Assembly: GCA_944548615.1 (NCBI GenBank)
Contig: OX155963.1
Coordinates: 27,481,336-27,545,335, forward strand
Direction: 5' to 3'
Source: Micropterix aruncella
Taxonomy: Eukaryota; Arthropoda; Insecta; Lepidoptera; Micropterigidae
DNA length: 64,000 bases
This document shows positions 60,790-64,000 of this stretch, in pieces. Every line of letters starts with the position of its first letter. The stretch's first letter is position 1. A program made the position numbers and the translations under genes. The notes beneath the pieces were generated by a model. The model did no database searches. It worked only from the letters and a program-made list of their open reading frames with translations, and was not told the DNA's origin.

Positions 60790-61785
60790 TTATGCGTCTT
60801 TGCGTTCGGCGTTCGGCGGCGGGAACATTTTAAGAAGAGGGTTCCACGTAGAAGACAGTTTGTAACCGTCGTCTCTGTTAAAGTTCGGGGTTCTTCTTAT
60901 TTCAATGGCTTCCCGGATCATGCGAGGAAAGTAGAATTGTTCTTTGGATAGCACAATGGGATTTTGAAACTGCATCCAGTGGTTACTTCCGCTATCCAAT
61001 ATAGTTCGCAGATCGCCGATTTTTCTCGTTGAACGTTTTTAACAGCTTTGATCTGTTCTGACAGTCGCGTGGCTATGGGCCGTTTTGTTTGTCCAACGTA
61101 GGCTAGACCGCAACTGCATTCGACTTTATACACACCCGGGGTTTGCAGCGGTATTACATCCTTTACAGGCCTCAAAAATCGAGCTATATTTTGGGTCGGT
61201 TTGAAGATCGTTTTTATATCGAATCTGTTTAGCATCCTACTTATTCGATCTGTCACGCCCTTGACGTATGGTAAGAATGCTCTTGATCTGCTCGGTTTCT
61301 GAGTTTCGTCTGTATTAGATCGTGTGCGTGTCTCGTGATATTTTCCGTATCCATTTTTCCTAAGGACATCATTGACATGTTCCATCTCCTTCGGAAAATG
61401 CTCAGCGTCGCATAGATCGCGTGCTCGATTCACGAGCGACGTTTGCACTGAACGAGATGGTAGGGATGATGGTGTGAGCTTGCATGTAAATATCTGTCCG
61501 TATGTGTGGGCTTCCGATATACCGTATGTCCGAGAGTATTGTCACTTCTTCTCGTCACTTTGACACCCAAAAATGATAGGGAGCCGTCCTTCTCTACTTC
61601 AAAGGTGAATCTGATTTTTGGGTGTATGGAGTTTAGATGACCCAGGAATTCATTCACCGTTTGAATGTTGCCTTTTAGGATGCAGAAGGCATCATCCACG
61701 TAGCGAAGCCAGAGACTGGGCTCAATTTTGGAGGTTTTTATGGTTTTTATGGCTAATTCTATCCTATTTATAATGTCAAACAACC
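60790..61785 (-). pseudogene. Penelope-like element: reverse transcriptase palm plus GIY-YIG endonuclease
   Basis: Minus strand, three frames. First (61,783-61,430): LAIKTIKTSKIEPSLWLRYV then DDAFCILK, with the RT catalytic YVDD, and FEVEKDGSLSFLGVKVTR. Second (61,448-60,918): SRAFLPYVKGVTDRISRMLN, FKPTQNIARFLRPVKD, then the GIY-YIG nuclease core PGVYKVECSCGLAYVGQTKR. Third (60,999-60,790): SKEQFYFPRMIREAIEIRRT and NRDDGYKLSSTW, the conserved end of the nuclease domain. This RT-then-GIY-YIG order is diagnostic of Penelope-like elements. The copy is 5'-truncated (RT fingers missing) and frame-shifted near 61,445 and 60,955, so it is inactive. Confidence 0.92.
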
Positions 61786-62428
61786 GCGATAGTCTTCGAT
61801 TTTATAACCAAAGCCTACTTGGTTTAGATGACATGATAGTGCGGCTGCGCTCCGACTTAGCCTCGCCGCAATTTTAATCGTTTTTCGAAGCCCAGGAGAG
61901 TGAACTACTAAGCATACTATACAGAGTGAGCTAATAAACTACTAACCGGGTCAATATTGATTGTGACACGGCGCAAGTGCCGCTGCCCTTATTAATTAGT
62001 AAATCGTGCGAGTACCTATTTTAAGCCACGAGCCGGCACCGAAATGTCGAGTCATTTTGTGGCAAAAATAGGACCTACTTAGTACCATTAATAATTTATA
62101 TTTGTGTTTATGAATGCAAATCTCTAGTAGCCAGGAAGCTGAAGTTAAAATCTTCTGGAAAACTAGCTTATGCCTACAATAGACTAATTAAATGCACCAA
62201 ACGCTGGTTAAATGTTAAACTTTATTATTGTTTAAAAATAAGGCTATATTTGTGAAAATAAAGGTGAAAAAATAATCGAATTGATTTTTTTTGAACGTTT
62301 AAAGTTGCAATAAGGTCATTGTTAAGTTGTGGTAGAAGAAAATATTTTTCCTTTGTTTAAAAACACTAAAGAGTGTTTTAAAAGACATGCAGAGAGAACG
62401 ATTGTGGCCGCTTGACGTATATATGTGA
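61786..62428. other. No recognised feature
   Basis: Unique-looking sequence. No coding frame of note. Confidence 0.3.
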
Positions 62429-63171
62429 CTAGCTGACCCGTGCCCACTTCGTTGGGCGGTAAAACTTTTTACTTGTGATGAAATTATGAGTGTGGTTCGG
62501 TTAGTACTGAGTGCTATGATTTATTTCCTGACTGCCAAAAGAAGGGTTATATTTTTACTGCATATGTATGTATGTATTTGCATGCCAATTGGACTATATT
62601 ACCGTTATTTGTGAGTGTCTTCTTGCGAGTGTCTTATTTGTGAGTGTCTTATCTCTTTAACCATTTATGCAGTAAAAGGGAAATTATATGCAAAAAAGGG
62701 AAAAGTCTTTTGTTTTAAACACTTGAGACGATAAATTAACTTATTTTGATATTAATTCATAGTTGTTGATAATATGACCAATAAACATGACCTAACGATT
62801 TAAATTATTTTTTTAATATAGAAAACTACTTTTTGTAACTTAAATATAAAATTTAGACATATGCTGTCGCTGTCTCTTTGTAGGCATTATTAAGCTCTAC
62901 AACTTTTCTCTAGAACTTAATCATATATCTCTCATCGTTAAGGCAGCGTTAGTTAGAAACGTTTTCATTCGACCGTTTTTTCTCCGACTTACTTTGAAAA
63001 TCCGACTACCACGAAAAAGTCTTTTCATTTTACTGATTAATATATAGACTATGACACTCACAAATAACGTGACTTTCTATTGGTAAAACAATTTTTAACA
63101 TCGGTTCATTAGATCCAGAGATTACTTCCTACAACCTCACAAACTTTACCTCTTTATACTATTAGTATAGA
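62429..63171 (-). mobile_element. Non-autonomous Helitron
   Basis: On the minus strand it starts A|TCTATACTAATAGTATAAAG (63,171) and ends GCCCAACGAAGTGGGCACGG then GTCAGCTAG|T (62,429). It has the A/T flanks expected for Helitrons and no coding. Confidence 0.9.
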
Positions 63172-64000
63172 TTCCTAACACATTTTAACTGTATACAGTT
63201 ATATGATGAAATTGTGATATTAACCTATCACATAAACGTTTACTCGGCCGCTTGGTATAACGCATAACTCACAGCAATAAATTGGTACCTAAAATTGCGA
63301 TTATAAAGCAATTATGTTCTATACCAGGTTTACAAGGTACAGCTGAAAAATAATATGATTTCCAGATCACTAATATAGTGCTGGTGTTATAATGGGCAAT
63401 ATTGCAGCTGATCCATGATATTGTAGATGCCATTGCAGCTGGTACATCAAATATGGTTTAAAAAGATTTTCGCTAACGCCTGCTCTAAAAAATATAATTG
63501 GAATTTCATTAATATTCAAAAGATGTACGACGCATTGTGCAAGACCCATGTGTGACCAGCTATGTAATAACGTTATTTTCACTTCTTTAACGCTAGAGAT
63601 TTGCGCAATAGTTCAATGTAACTCTCTACATTAGCTTTCTGCTCCATATAAAAATTTCTAACACCTGTATTACATCTATCTCGGCCATATAGATGATGTA
63701 AATCAATTGAGCAAAGCTGCCACTGCAACCAAATTATTTGTATATTGATATCTTTAAAACATTAGATAAGTGAAGTAATTTTCATTTAGATATATGAATG
63801 TATGTTTACGAGTGAAGAAAAATTGACGGGGTAATTAAAACTCTTATAATAAACTACTAATACAACAATAACATTTCAAGCTCAAGTGACATGCAACTAT
63901 TTATGACGATACGCTCTCACCACAGATTTGACAAAAATAGCGTAATAAATGAAAATGTCGGACTTTGTTATTTATTTCTCAGTCAGGACTCAGCTGATAA
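63172..64000. other. No recognised feature
   Basis: AT-rich. The minus-strand frame of 70 codons at 63,582-63,370 is unrecognised. Confidence 0.3.

Overview
This is a 64 kb piece of an AT-rich animal genome, almost certainly from a moth or butterfly (Lepidoptera). The evidence is the repeat content. There are several Helitrons with A|TC...CTAG|T ends of the type common in Lepidoptera, and many 5'-truncated non-LTR retrotransposons (LINEs) with short simple-sequence tails. There is also a Penelope-like element, mariner, hAT and PIF/Harbinger remnants, and very long (TA)n tracts. I found no convincing ordinary host gene, rRNA or tRNA. The window looks like an intergenic or intronic region filled with nested transposons.

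Layout. 1-9.9 kb: LINE fragments, one of them (3.4-5.9 kb, minus) carrying a second LINE inside its reverse-transcriptase domain, plus (TA)n tracts and a dispersed repeat with a 118-bp internal tandem unit. 9.96-22.1 kb: a 12.1-kb unit bounded by inverted CACGGAGAGAAATG ends and a CA duplication. It sits inside a LINE whose reading frame resumes on the other side. It holds a minus-strand spliced gene, a large palindrome, tandem arrays of about 205-212, 556 and 91 bp, and nested repeats. 22.1-38.7 kb: the rest of that LINE, hAT-like, Helitron, LINE and foldback elements. 38,979-45,136: one complete-length autonomous-type Helitron with promoter, probable 5'UTR intron, Rep and helicase coding region (broken by frameshifts) and a duplicated 3' terminal module. 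45.1-64 kb: mariner, foldback and PIF/Harbinger elements, a Jockey/CR1-like reverse transcriptase with a 421-aa open frame, an R2-like C-terminal fragment, a recent RTE-type insertion with an 11-bp target duplication, a Penelope-like element and one more Helitron.

How the parts relate. Coding capacity is mostly selfish: Rep/helicase (rolling-circle transposition), reverse transcriptases with partner domains, and DDE-transposase remnants. Almost all of it is broken. The exception in character is the four-exon gene at 12.7-14.7 kb. Its last three exons splice in frame, and it is carried by the 12-kb inverted-repeat unit. That unit is the best candidate here for an undescribed system.
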